Source: Bryobacterales bacterium
Lineage (GTDB): Bacteria > Acidobacteriota > Terriglobia > Bryobacterales > Bryobacteraceae
NCBI GenBank assembly: GCA_003167255.1
Contig: PMTR01000194.1
Coordinates: 77,718 to 113,262, forward strand
Reading direction: 5' to 3'
DNA length: 35,545 nt
The notes under the pieces are model-generated. The model made no database searches. It was given only the letters and a program-made list of their open reading frames with translations, and was not told where the DNA came from. Both the position numbers and the translations under genes were made by a program. This document shows, piece after piece, positions 1 through 8,275 of the stretch (position 1 is the first letter of the stretch; each line of letters begins with the position of its first letter).

Positions 1-419
1 ATCTTGATGAAGAGATTGGGCCGACCCGCCGAAGCGAACAGGTGCTTTGCGGCCTCAAGCGTCGTCACGGGCTCGTCCGCCAGAAGAGGAGATACCTCCA
101 ACGACACCCAGCCGTCCACGCCGTTCGTGGCATCGTGAATGGGCCGGAACAGGTCGGCTGCCCTTGTCAGATCTTCTAGCGCGAGCTCGAAGAACAGATC
201 CTCACTGACCTCCGTGGGCTGCATCTTCCCGCGAATCGCTTCATCGTAGAACCCGGTGTCGCGGATGGCGTGATCAAAAATGCTCGGATTTGAGGTGAGC
301 CCGGTGATTGACAGGTCGCGAATGTAACGTTCGAGCGTGCCGCTTGTGAGTAATCCCCGCGTAATATTGTCGAGCCAAAGGCTCTGACCCATGTGGTGCA
401 GTTGTTCGGTGGGTTTCAT
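1..419 (-). CDS. tal: Transaldolase, 5' part only (cut by window edge)
   Basis: Transaldolase moves a dihydroxyacetone unit between sugar phosphates in the non-oxidative pentose phosphate pathway, in the cytoplasm. The 139 visible residues include the family N-terminus 'GQSLWLDNITR' (11-21) and 'TGLTSNPSIFDHAI' (39-52), typical of the bacterial type that matches the tal domain of fused tal-pgi enzymes. The last full codon is the lysine of 'NLFIK', which by family knowledge is probably the Schiff-base lysine; the rest lies outside the window. Start chosen at 419 because GGAG sits 6 nt upstream; an in-frame ATG at 425 lies too close to that ribosome binding site. It follows two stress-type genes on the same strand. 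Identity is strong; whether it is a stand-alone enzyme or a fusion cannot be seen. Confidence 0.9.
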   Translation of the reverse strand, partial: MKPTEQLHHMGQSLWLDNITRGLLTSGTLERYIRDLSITGLTSNPSIFDHAIRDTGFYDEAIRGKMQPTEVSEDLFFELALEDLTRAADLFRPIHDATNGVDGWVSLEVSPLLADEPVTTLEAAKHLFASAGRPNLFIK

Positions 420-516
420 AGTCATCTCCAGTTCAAAGAACGGAAGTTGCGTTGAACCGGCCGCAACGCCGTCAACAATCAGGGACGTCCCCTTTGGCGG
501 ACACCCACGACCTAAC

Positions 517-1317
517 TCAAACGCCGCTCAGGGAGAGAGAAGATTTGTGTTCCGCTTCCTGCAGCCAATATGGCGGCCGGCCGTAGTGAAAGTAGAGCCT
601 GTTCTCATACTCTCGGGTAATCGGCATGGATTCGGCGTACTCCGGACCGTTCTTGATGGCTTCTCGGGTGAGGCCGATGTAGACTTTAGACTCCGTCCAG
701 CTCACCCGTTCAATCCATGCGGGTGAAACCAGTACCTTTTTGCCCGGCCACCAATTCCGCGTTGCCACCTCGATGTAGCGGATAGCCCAGGCTTCATCGT
801 CCACAAGAAACCCGTCCACATGGCCGATTTCACCATCAGCCGCTTCAATGTGATAGCCAGTAACGGCTTCGCTACTGCGCAGATGCGAATCCGTCGACTC
901 TCGCCATATGCTATCCTCCAGCGTTTTCCTAGAGGCAGTTGTTGGAATTGCCAGGCCTGCCGGGTAGAAGGCGGGGCCCCACAGATAGGGACCGCCCCAA
1001 TAATATGGATACCCGTAATACCCGAGGAATGCGGCCTCGTGCTGCCTGGAAACGGGCAGGTGCGTGTTGATATCGGGGCTTTTCTCAACCTGCCTTTTCG
1101 TCAGCGCCACATTCAGTCGCTTGGCTGGCCAGTCTGTATGGGCGATGGACATTGGCGAGATCAGCACATGCCGGCCGCCAAGCCAGCCGCCGGTGTCAAC
1201 CGTGAGGTAACGGATTGCCCATGTCTCATCGTCGAAATAGAGCTGATCCACAGTCCCAAGCTCACCGTCTGTAGCTCGGATCACAAAACCTTTCAATTGC
1301 GCAGCATTCGTAAACAT
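517..1317 (-). CDS. Double PRC-barrel domain protein
   Basis: A 266-residue protein with two PRC-barrel-like repeats, roughly residues 1-70 and 147-220. Each has the pattern 'DGE(L/I)G.VD..(Y/L).DDE.WAIRY' followed by 'VLISP' or 'VLVSP'. The repeats are joined by a Tyr/Gly/Pro/Trp-rich linker (about 97-122) that is probably flexible. No signal peptide or membrane segment is visible, so it is likely cytoplasmic or peripheral. PRC-barrel domains occur in the photosynthetic reaction centre H subunit and in RimM, but stand-alone soil-bacterial versions are largely uncharacterised and often accompany stress genes. A good ribosome binding site (GGAGG, 9 nt before ATG) supports the start. It lies between a stress-type membrane protein and transaldolase on the same strand and may share a transcript with them. 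The biochemical role is unknown. Confidence 0.8.
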   Translation of the reverse strand: MFTNAAQLKGFVIRATDGELGTVDQLYFDDETWAIRYLTVDTGGWLGGRHVLISPMSIAHTDWPAKRLNVALTKRQVEKSPDINTHLPVSRQHEAAFLGYYGYPYYWGGPYLWGPAFYPAGLAIPTTASRKTLEDSIWRESTDSHLRSSEAVTGYHIEAADGEIGHVDGFLVDDEAWAIRYIEVATRNWWPGKKVLVSPAWIERVSWTESKVYIGLTREAIKNGPEYAESMPITREYENRLYFHYGRPPYWLQEAEHKSSLSLSGV

Positions 1318-1337
1318 TGTCTTTGCCCTCCAGGGCG

Positions 1338-1877
1338 CTATCTTGTGGCCGTTGCCACTACCTCTGCCGCGTGTAGTGCCACTGTGACGGGCCGGGTGCT
1401 TTCGATGATGTCTCGCGCTTTTTCGACTTCCGCAGCCGTGCCATGGACCATCAGCAAGAACTTGTCAGTCTTGAGCGCCGCTTCGTACTGAACGACGCTG
1501 TCCTTCGGAATGCCCATGCCATAAAGCCCCGCACCGATGGCGCTCAAACCTCCGACTACCACGGCGCCTTCCAACGCTCCCACGATCCACGCAACCAAGG
1601 GGCCCGCCACCAGCACCGAACCGATGCCCGGAATGGCAAAGAAGGCTGACCCGAACAGCAGCCCCCAGAAGCCTCCCCAAAAAGCGCCGGTCTTGCCCCA
1701 GTACTTCATCCGGTCGCCGGCATTGTAGTAGCCCACCACGTGCTCGTCGGTGTGGGAATCCTTGCCCACGATGGACAAGGTCTGCATGTCGATTCCCGCT
1801 CGCTGAAGCTCCTTGACCGCTCCTTCCGCTTCGATGTGCGTGCCATAAACAGCTACCACGGCGTTTCGTTCAGACAT
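1338..1877 (-). CDS. Glycine-rich general-stress-type membrane protein
   Basis: A 179-residue protein. The first ~45 residues ('NAVVAVYGTHIEAEGAVKEL') resemble the N-terminal ferredoxin-like fold of the general stress protein 17M/DUF1269-type group. The middle (about 58-110) is a long Gly/Ala-rich hydrophobic stretch with small-residue spacing, probably a helical hairpin in or on the membrane. The C-terminal third returns to an alpha/beta pattern with 'KFLLMVHGTAAEVEKA'. The open frame extends upstream to 1979, but the ATG at 1877 has AGGAG 7 nt before it, so I use that. It stands 20 bp upstream of the PRC-barrel gene, suggesting co-transcription. A role in stress response is inferred from family resemblance only. 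Confidence 0.75.
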   Translation of the reverse strand: MSERNAVVAVYGTHIEAEGAVKELQRAGIDMQTLSIVGKDSHTDEHVVGYYNAGDRMKYWGKTGAFWGGFWGLLFGSAFFAIPGIGSVLVAGPLVAWIVGALEGAVVVGGLSAIGAGLYGMGIPKDSVVQYEAALKTDKFLLMVHGTAAEVEKARDIIESTRPVTVALHAAEVVATATR

Positions 1878-2550
1878 CTCGTATCTCCTTTGGAATTTGT
1901 GTTCGTTTCGTAGATCCAGCAAGGACTGTGCACGCGCAGCACCAACCCTGCTGCTCTCATCCGAAATGCGTAATGGCACCTAAGACCCTGTGAATGCTTG
2001 AGCTTGCGAGCCAACACGGTTTTCGCTCAGCGCCCGTCAGCCCCGTGGGGCGGGCGGCGCTGGCATCCCCCTTTCCGGAGCCGAATCGGTCCGCAGTTCA
2101 TTGGAGTCCAAGGGAATCGGGCGTGCCAAAGGAGGCGCCGGCCCGCTCCGGACGCATTACCGGTATCAGCGGAGACTCTTGTTCGGCGGAAAGCCTACAA
2201 CTCATTGATGGAAAACCGTTTATCCTCAATTGCATTTTTGGAGAGGCACCCTCTTTCCTACCGGGAAAGCCATTTGGGCCAAACGGTTTCCAACCGGTGC
2301 CTCGTCGCTTCATCCGGTTCGCACTGCTGAATTTGTTGAGGGGATCGAACAGCGCCCTGCAGCGCGGGACCGTCGATGGTCGCATGACCGCTTTCTTTGG
2401 CTGAAGTACTGGGGAACAGCGGCGGACGCGCAGTCCTGGCGGGATGCCGCAAGGCAAATCCTGCACTTTTGGAGATAAAACCTGCAGTTGCTGCGGCCGC
2501 TTCGCCCCTCTGCTGCGCCAACCGACCTACGCAGTTGACGAAATCTCCGA
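1878..2550. other. Intergenic region with no supported gene
   Basis: About 670 bases between the stress-type gene and the TPR gene. Several open frames run through on both strands, but they are mutually overlapping, have no convincing ribosome binding sites and translate to low-complexity, Arg/Pro/Ser-rich sequence. The frameshifted continuation of the TPR gene was considered (see rejected items). I see no RNA gene or clear terminator. The promoter for the leftward stress cluster should lie near 1880-1980. Confidence 0.5.
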
Positions 2551-3636
2551 CTACGTCCTTATGCCTGCGTTCCCCCGCATTGCTTGGACTGATGAGTTTG
2601 CCCTGAGACCCATACAATCCGTACTGGTTTCGCAGATGCGGGAAGCCCAACTTCGTTCAGTGGACGTATGTCTGCCGGCGAGCGTCGGATCGAGCGCCAG
2701 AACCTTTCCGCAAATCTCGCTCTGCCTGGCTGCCGCCGCATCGTCCGGATGCATCCGGAGCGCCCTATCGAACTCGCGCCGCGCCGCTGCGTAGTCGCCG
2801 ATGGCGAACTCCGCATCCCCTAGCAAGTGGTATGTGGCGCTATCGGGGTGCTCTTTCTCCGTATCGCCGCGCAGCAGCCGCGCCGCGCTTTCGGGCACGC
2901 CGTAGTCGATCAGCATGCGCGCCACGCGCTGGCGCAGAGCCAGATCGTCCGGCAGCGCCGCGGCCGTGGTCAGAAGTTCCGCCTGCGCCTGTGGGCTCCG
3001 GCCGGCTTTGGCAAGAGCCTCCGCCAGTTCCAGCCGCGTATCCAGGCGCCGCTCCGGCGTCTTCTGCGGCCACTGACCGTAGATCGCCCGCTGATAATAC
3101 CCGATGGCCTCATCGATCTTCCCCTGCCGAACCGCAATCCTGGCCAGCCCCAGGTTCGCCGGCCCGCTTCCCGGATTCTCCTTGAGCGCTTCATTCAGGT
3201 AGATGGACGCCTCATCCAGACTTCCCGCGTTCACCAGCGCCAACCCCAGCGCCATTCTTTGTTCGGTGTTGTGCGACGTAGACAGGGCGGTCCGAAACTG
3301 CGCGATCGCCTCGTCATTACGCCCCTGCGATTCGAGCGCCTGCCCTGCCTGAAAGTGACCCTGCCCCCGCGCCATTCGCTCGCTGCGGTAATAGTAGCTG
3401 AGGAAACTCGCCACAATTCCGACCGCCAGCACGGCGATCAGAAGCCTCGTTGCCAGACGCGCCAGCGTTTTTCCACTTTGCTCCTCCGACAGCGCCGGTT
3501 CCGGGTGCTCCTTCGCTCCATACGCCGCCAGGATGTCCGGAAGTGAAATCGTCCCGTGCAATCCGCGCACGTTTTCGCGGCTCACCACCGGCAGCGCCTT
3601 CAATCCGGTCTCCGTCAGCCTGCGCATCGTAGGCAC
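2551..3636 (-). CDS. Membrane-anchored TPR protein with an N-terminal half CBS domain
   Basis: A 361-residue frame. Residues 1-40 ('RRLTETGLKALPVVSRENV...LHGTISLPDILAAYG') read like the second half of a CBS domain with no first half. One transmembrane helix follows (about 61-83). Tandem tetratricopeptide repeats occupy about 92-185, with more at 200-230 and 265-299. After residue 320 the sequence loses TPR character and becomes Ser/Thr/Cys-rich, which may be a divergent tail or the result of a frameshift. The frame starts at GTG 3636 with no ribosome binding site and is open back to the TAG that ends pal, in the same frame. I infer a truncated gene that once carried a longer N-terminal part (for example a CLC-type channel with paired CBS domains). 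The function of the surviving part, if expressed, is probably scaffolding. Confidence 0.65.
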   Translation of the reverse strand: MPTMRRLTETGLKALPVVSRENVRGLHGTISLPDILAAYGAKEHPEPALSEEQSGKTLARLATRLLIAVLAVGIVASFLSYYYRSERMARGQGHFQAGQALESQGRNDEAIAQFRTALSTSHNTEQRMALGLALVNAGSLDEASIYLNEALKENPGSGPANLGLARIAVRQGKIDEAIGYYQRAIYGQWPQKTPERRLDTRLELAEALAKAGRSPQAQAELLTTAAALPDDLALRQRVARMLIDYGVPESAARLLRGDTEKEHPDSATYHLLGDAEFAIGDYAAARREFDRALRMHPDDAAAARQSEICGKVLALDPTLAGRHTSTERSWASRICETSTDCMGLRANSSVQAMRGNAGIRT

Positions 3637-3681
3637 GGAACCGCTACCACACGGGAGAAACCTTTGATCGATGTCGCCAAG

Positions 3682-4287
3682 CTACTTTTGGACCTGTGCC
3701 TGCGCCACGATGTGGATGTGCCGGTTCTTCTGCCAGCAGGCTTCGTCGTGCTCCTCGCACACAGGCTTTTCTTTACCGTAACTGACCGTGGCCAGTTGAC
3801 CGCCCGGAATTCCCACTTGCACCAGGTAATCCTTAGCCGCCTGCGCCCGCTCCTGTCCCAACGCCACGTTGTATTCCGCCGACCCGCGTTCGTCGCAGTG
3901 GCCTTCCACCGTCAGCTTGTAGTCCGGGTAGTCCTTCAAAATGTCGCGCAGTTCGGACGAATCCGCCTGCAGCGCCTGAATGGCATCGGGACGCAACGAG
4001 TACTTGTTGTAATCGAAATAGGCGTCTTCGATTCGCGCCAGCAGCGTATCGATGCGCGCGCGGGTTGACGCATTCGGAGTCCGCTGGGGTTGACTCACCT
4101 GCACGGGAGCGGGCGTCTGGGTAGCGGTTCGCGGCTGCTGCGCCACCGGTTGGGGCCGCTGAGCCTGGGCAGTGGGTTGGGGCGCCGGCGGGGGCGGCGC
4201 CGCCGCCGCTACCTTCTTCTTGCAGCCGACTCCTACTATCGATACAGTGGCTAACGCCACGATCGCAAGCCCTCGAAAACTCTTCAT
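3682..4287 (-). CDS. pal: Peptidoglycan-associated lipoprotein (Pal/OmpA family)
   Basis: A 201-residue outer-membrane lipoprotein that binds peptidoglycan and, by family knowledge, works with Tol-Pal in outer membrane constriction. It has a lipoprotein signal peptide with a lipobox ending in Cys22 ('VGVGC'), then a long Pro/Ala/Gln-rich spacer (about 28-72). The OmpA C-terminal domain follows (about 85-195), with the signature 'VEGHCDERGSAEYNVALGQERA' around 128-149. The usual 'NRR' near the end is 'NRH' here. The start has a strong AGGGAGG site 7 nt upstream. No other tol genes are visible; the TPR gene behind it could be a remnant of a YbgF-like partner, but its CBS half argues against that. 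It is transcribed divergently from the two-component system. Confidence 0.88.
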   Translation of the reverse strand: MKSFRGLAIVALATVSIVGVGCKKKVAAAAPPPPAPQPTAQAQRPQPVAQQPRTATQTPAPVQVSQPQRTPNASTRARIDTLLARIEDAYFDYNKYSLRPDAIQALQADSSELRDILKDYPDYKLTVEGHCDERGSAEYNVALGQERAQAAKDYLVQVGIPGGQLATVSYGKEKPVCEEHDEACWQKNRHIHIVAQAQVQK

Positions 4288-4336
4288 GAAATTACCTCCC
4301 TGCTCTTATTGATAGCTTTTCCGCACCGCCGATCCC

Positions 4337-4354
4337 ATCCTGTCCGGACAGGAT
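4337..4354. promoter_or_regulatory. 18-bp perfect palindrome between pal and the kinase, candidate operator
   Basis: The sequence ATCCTGTCCGGACAGGAT is its own reverse complement over all 18 bases. It lies in the 115-bp divergent gap between pal (minus) and the histidine kinase (plus), 49 bp before the kinase start. Dyads of this length are typical of dimeric regulators. The NarL/LuxR-type response regulator downstream is the obvious candidate, and the motif resembles LuxR-type boxes, but this is inference. Confidence 0.45.
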
Positions 4355-4402
4355 TCTTTGCGCCCGCGTGTTTGACTACACTTGATTGAGGAGGAAGGTG
4401 GC

Positions 4403-5824
4403 GTGCGAGCACTAGAGTCCTGGGCCGGGAGTCTGGAAGAGAATCTCGCCGGGAAACACCGTCCTAAGCGCCCCTGGCTGGTGCTCACCCTCGGTTTCGG
4501 AGGCCTGCTGGTCTTCCTCGTGGCGGCGGCCACCGGCACCCTCATCGTCCTCAATAAGGTTCGCCACACCGAGACCACCATGCGCCAGGCCTTTCTCGGC
4601 CGCCTCAGCGCGCTCGACCAGATCCGCGCCGGCATTTATCTCTCCGGCACCTACGTTCGCGATTTCCTGCTCTCCCCCGATCCCAGCGGAGCCCAGGCGG
4701 AGATCGCCCGCCTCGCCTCGCTCGAACGTGAGACCCGCTCCGCTCTCGACGCCTACGGTCATTCGCTCGATCCCGACGAACGCGCGCCTTTCCTGAACCT
4801 TCGCTCCGAAATCGACGCTTACTGGCGCGTCCTCGATCGCACTGTCGCCTGGACTCCCGAGGAACGCCACCGGCTCCGCTACTCGTTCTTTTATGACGAG
4901 CTGGTCCCGCGCCGCACCACCATGCTGCAGATCGCCGATCGCATCGCCGCCGTCAACGAGCGCGGCCTCAACCGCGCCGAAGAAGACCTGGCCGCCTCCT
5001 CCGATGGCTTGCGCCGCTCCCTGATGCTCACCTTTGCCATCGCGCTGGCCGGCGGATTAGTCTTGGCCCTCGTCACCATCGGATTCACTCTGCGCCTGGA
5101 GCGCGAACTGGAACGCCGCCTCGAAGAAAATGCGCAGGCGCGCGGCGATTTGCGGGAGCTCTCCGCCAGCCTGCTCCGCGCCCAGGAAACCGAGCGGCGC
5201 AACCTTGCCCGCGAACTGCACGACGAAGTGGGCCAATCGCTTTCCGCCATTCTGATGGAAGCGGAAAACGCCGCCTGTGCCGGCGAATTCGCCGAAGCCC
5301 GCACCCACCTGGACTCGATCCGCTCGCTAGCCGGCAAGACCGTCAACCAGGTGCGCGATCTGGCCCTGCTGCTGCGCCCCTCCATGCTCGACGATTTCGG
5401 ACTGGTGCCCGCGCTCAACTGGCACGCCCGCGAAATGAGCAAACGCACCGGTCTCCACATCATGGTCTCCGCCGACGACGCCGCCGGCGACCTGCCCGAC
5501 GAACACAAGACCTGCATCTACCGCCTGGTCCAGGAGGCTGTCAATAATTCCGCCCGCCACGCCCATGCCCGCACCGTCGAGGTCAAGGTCGCGCATGAGC
5601 CGCACCGCGTGTTCCTCTCCGTCCGCGACGATGGCGCCGGCTTTGATACGCGCTTCGTTCGCGGCCTCGGCCTGCTCGGCATGGAAGAACGCGTGCACCG
5701 CCTCGGCGGGCGCCTGCACATCGATTCGCAACTCGGCCGTGGCACCCTGGTGGAAGCGGAACTGCCGGTGGTGGAATTGGCCGCCGGGAACGGACACAAT
5801 GCCCATTCGCATTCTCTTGGCTGA
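4403..5824 (+). CDS. Sensor histidine kinase, NarX/DegS type (HisKA_3)
   Basis: Membrane kinase that autophosphorylates on histidine and passes phosphate to the adjacent regulator. I choose GTG 4403 (473 residues) because GAGGAGG lies about 8 nt upstream; the frame is open from TTG 4382. Numbering from 4382, helix 1 spans ~32-58, a ~150-residue helical extracytoplasmic sensor follows (four-helix-bundle appearance), and helix 2 spans ~212-236. A short coiled coil leads to the HisKA_3 box 'RRNLARELHDEVGQS' with phospho-acceptor His280. The HATPase_c domain has an N box 'VQEAVNNSARHA' (383-394), a G1 box 'DDGAGF' (416-421) and a G2-like 'GLGLLGMEERV' (428-438). Its end overlaps the regulator gene by 26 nt, so they are translationally coupled. 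The signal is unknown. Confidence 0.92.
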   Translation: MRALESWAGSLEENLAGKHRPKRPWLVLTLGFGGLLVFLVAAATGTLIVLNKVRHTETTMRQAFLGRLSALDQIRAGIYLSGTYVRDFLLSPDPSGAQAEIARLASLERETRSALDAYGHSLDPDERAPFLNLRSEIDAYWRVLDRTVAWTPEERHRLRYSFFYDELVPRRTTMLQIADRIAAVNERGLNRAEEDLAASSDGLRRSLMLTFAIALAGGLVLALVTIGFTLRLERELERRLEENAQARGDLRELSASLLRAQETERRNLARELHDEVGQSLSAILMEAENAACAGEFAEARTHLDSIRSLAGKTVNQVRDLALLLRPSMLDDFGLVPALNWHAREMSKRTGLHIMVSADDAAGDLPDEHKTCIYRLVQEAVNNSARHAHARTVEVKVAHEPHRVFLSVRDDGAGFDTRFVRGLGLLGMEERVHRLGGRLHIDSQLGRGTLVEAELPVVELAAGNGHNAHSHSLG

Positions 5825-6446
5825 CGATCACGCGGTGGTCCGCGACGGCGTCCGCGCTCTGCTCGAAAAGCAGACCGACATGGCCGTCATCGCCGAAGCC
5901 GCCGACGGCCGGGAGGCCGCGCGGCTTGCCGAAGAACTCGCTCCCGATGTCGCAATCATGGATATCGCCATGCCCAACATGAACGGCATCGAAGCCACCC
6001 GCCGCATTCTTGCCGCCCATCCCCGCACCGCCGTGGTGGTCCTCAGCATGCACCAGGATGAGAGTTACGTCCTCGGCTCCCTCAAGGCCGGCGCCCGCGG
6101 TTACCTCTTGAAGGACTCGCTCCGCAGCGAAATCGTGGAAGCCGTGCGGGCGGTTTCGCAGGGCCGCTCTTTCCTCACACGCAGAATCAGCCGCATGATG
6201 CAGGAGGATTACATTCGCCAGATGGAGCAGCGCGGTTTCGAAGACAGCTACGACCTTCTGACCGCTCGCGAGCGCGAGATCTTGCAGCTAGCCGCCGAAG
6301 GCCGCGCCAACAAGGAAATCGCCGCCGTGCTCCACATCGGCCTGACGACGGTCGAGACCCACCGCACCCACATCCTGCAAAAGCTGAACCTGCACAGCAT
6401 CCCGGAGTTGATTCTCTATGCGGTCCGCAAAGCCATCATCTCGTAG
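5799..6446 (+). CDS. Response regulator, NarL/FixJ family with LuxR-type HTH
   Basis: A 215-residue DNA-binding regulator, partner of the upstream kinase. Receiver domain residues 1-120: acidic pair Asp9-Asp10, phosphorylation site Asp55 in 'IMDIAMPNMNG', Ser83 in 'VLSMHQ' and Lys105 in 'YLLKDS'. The LuxR/GerE helix-turn-helix spans about 150-200 ('LTAREREILQLAAEGRANKE', then 'TTVETHRTHILQKLNL'). The frame is open further upstream, but the ATG at 5799 begins the canonical 'IRILLADDHAVVR' and overlaps the kinase end. There is no strong separate ribosome binding site, which fits coupling to kinase translation. Targets are unknown; the palindrome at 4337-4354 may be one. Confidence 0.93.
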   Translation: MPIRILLADDHAVVRDGVRALLEKQTDMAVIAEAADGREAARLAEELAPDVAIMDIAMPNMNGIEATRRILAAHPRTAVVVLSMHQDESYVLGSLKAGARGYLLKDSLRSEIVEAVRAVSQGRSFLTRRISRMMQEDYIRQMEQRGFEDSYDLLTAREREILQLAAEGRANKEIAAVLHIGLTTVETHRTHILQKLNLHSIPELILYAVRKAIIS

Positions 6447-6584
6447 CCGTGCTGTGACGCCGCGCGAATTATCCCTCGAAAAAAACTGCACCTGGCCTGC
6501 AGGATCGAAGATGGAAGGCTGGGTATATATTGATTCGAAACCTGGGATGCGAAAATGGAAATCCTGGGAGAAACGGAGATCGAC

Positions 6585-7001
6585 GTGCGACCGTTGCTTT
6601 TCCTGATTGCCTTTGCCGTAGGCACCGCCTTCGCCGCGGACCGGCCCGAGCTCAACGGAACATGGCAGCGCAGTTCCGCTCACGAGGGAAGACTTAAGTT
6701 TGAAACCCTGCTGATCCAGCAGACTCCGGACGGCATCAAGATTTCCGAATCCGGAGCCAAGGAAAAAGCCGTGGACATTGCCTGCAGCGTCGACGGCCGA
6801 GAGTGCAAGCTCCAGGAAGGAGAAGTCTCTTTCTGGTACAACGGGCCGGCGCTGGTGATGATGGAGATGCACCACAACCGCGATATCGTCACCAAGACGC
6901 GTCTGGTGCTCTCCGAGGATGGCAAGACCCTCAACCTCGAAGTGATCCGCGTTTCGCCGCCCGGATCGAGCTCCACCTATACCTTCAAGAAACAGCCCTA
7001 G
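6585..7001 (+). CDS. Small secreted protein of unknown function
   Basis: A 138-residue protein with a clear signal peptide (hydrophobic 'LLFLIAFAVGTAFA', probable cleavage near residue 17), then a mature domain beginning 'DRPELNGTWQRSS'. That opening and the beta-strand-like alternation recall small lipocalin-like or 'extracellular repeat' domains that start with N/L-G-T-W, but I do not recognise a named family. Two cysteines around 66-76 could form a disulphide in the periplasm. An in-frame ATG exists at 6555; GTG 6585 is preferred because GGAG lies 7-8 nt before it and the signal peptide then starts at once. It lies 138 bp behind the response regulator on the same strand and could be a target or a third operon member. 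A TATATAT tract at about 6528-6536 may be part of its own promoter. Confidence 0.7.
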   Translation: MRPLLFLIAFAVGTAFAADRPELNGTWQRSSAHEGRLKFETLLIQQTPDGIKISESGAKEKAVDIACSVDGRECKLQEGEVSFWYNGPALVMMEMHHNRDIVTKTRLVLSEDGKTLNLEVIRVSPPGSSSTYTFKKQP

Positions 7002-7050
7002 CGGGGGCAGACGTCTTTATATCCGAGCCAGCAGAGGTGAACCGCCTAGG

Positions 7051-7722
7051 TCACGGATAGCTACCGCATTGCGCTTTTCTTCGGGGCCTGTGGAATTGGA
7101 ACCCGCTACCACCGCCGTAGTGCCCCATATACACGTTATGCGAAGCCGCCCACCCCCACGCCACTGAGATGAAACTCTGGATACCTGTCGCGAAACCCCT
7201 TCGGTCCACCAAACGCCCAAGGGTATTTCGGGGGCTACGAAACTCCCAATCGCTCAGCCGCTGGCGTTTGGGAGTTTCGTAGCCTGTCCCCGAAATACCA
7301 TCGGCAGCAACTTCCCGTTTTGCTCGTGCCAACAACGGCATCACCACAACGGAGACGGCGGCGACGATGATGCCGGGGATGCTTCGTTCTGGCGACCCGT
7401 GCCGGATCAGTGCGGAGCCGGATTCGTAAACAATGTACGCCGCCAGCGCCACGAAGCACCAGCCCACGATCTTCAGCGTGATCCGTTCAACCCGTTCACG
7501 TCGGGAATGGTCAAGATCGTAATGGAGCCTCCACAACAACGCCGCCCCTGAAGCGACTTCGATGAGGCTGTCCAGGCCGAAGCCGATCAGGGAGACGGAC
7601 CCGGCGACAATTCCGGCGACGATGGATACCAGACCTTCGGCGCTGTTGTAGACGATGGTGAAGTATTCGAGTTGTTGACCCCGGTGAACAAGATTGTGCC
7701 GGGTTGGACTGGCAATCGCCAT
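7051..7722 (-). pseudogene. Truncated cation-diffusion-facilitator-like transporter
   Basis: From ATG 7722 the frame gives residues typical of the N-terminal membrane domain of a CDF-like cation transporter: 'LEYFTIVYNSAEGLVSIVAG', 'GSVSLIGFGLDSLIEV' (with the conserved Asp in TM2), 'VGWCFVALAAYIVYES' and 'IPGIIVAAVSVVVMPLLA'. The homology stops at 'AKREVAAD' (about 7310). At that point the DNA enters a long inverted repeat (7222-7299), and the rest of the frame to 7051 no longer resembles a transporter. The expected last two helices, which carry the second metal-binding HxxxD/DxxxD-type pair, are therefore missing. I infer disruption by a repeat element and call it a pseudogene. No clear ribosome binding site precedes the chosen start. 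Transport activity is unlikely. Confidence 0.7.
7222..7299. repeat. Inverted-repeat element interrupting the transporter gene
   Basis: Left arm 7222-7249 and right arm 7268-7299 are complementary over 28 bases. The only difference is a 4-nt bulge (CTGT, 7284-7287) in the right arm. The 18-nt loop is GC-rich. The element begins where homology of the minus-strand transporter ends, which points to insertion of a small non-autonomous palindrome or to recombination at one. Confidence 0.75.
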
Positions 7723-8275
7723 ACAACCATTATCCAGGCACGGGGATGCTGTGGGGCCACCGGGCGCAAGGGAGGGGCGCTGTTGGGCTTGCTGTGCGTG
7801 CTGGCGTGGGCATCCAAGGCGGTCCATGTAGACGGTTCCACTGCTTGTAAACGATATACGGGACGGGCGAGAATCGTGAGCATGACCCTTGGTATTCTTG
7901 GTCCCATACGCCGTTCTGTGCACAGACCGCCTGGGCGGATCATCCGACGTTGGGTCAAACTGACCCACTACTTGGTTTCCGGACGCCGGCGCCGACGCCG
8001 AATGACCTCATCGGATAGCCCGCGGAAGGTCAGTCGAAAAGGGGACGCCTCTGACAGCCTTGAACCCCATCGATTCCGTGACTCGCCGGTCACGGAAGTG
8101 GCCCCCACAGGCCGGCTTCAGTCCACTGACGCAGGTCTTAACCCCAATACTGTTCAGTTAAGTGGGACAGGCCATCGCCTTTCGTGGCCTGTTGCCGAGG
8201 GCCTTCGGCCAGCGAAAGTTCATGAAAAAGTGTGAGGAAGCTCGATGCTTGCGGACCCGCTTTCCAGTGGGTCGC

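Noticed and set aside
2258-2650. A minus-strand frame that could be a frameshifted continuation of the TPR gene
   Set aside because: It overlaps the TPR tail in another phase and its sequence has no TPR pattern or known motif. A frameshift there is possible but not supported.
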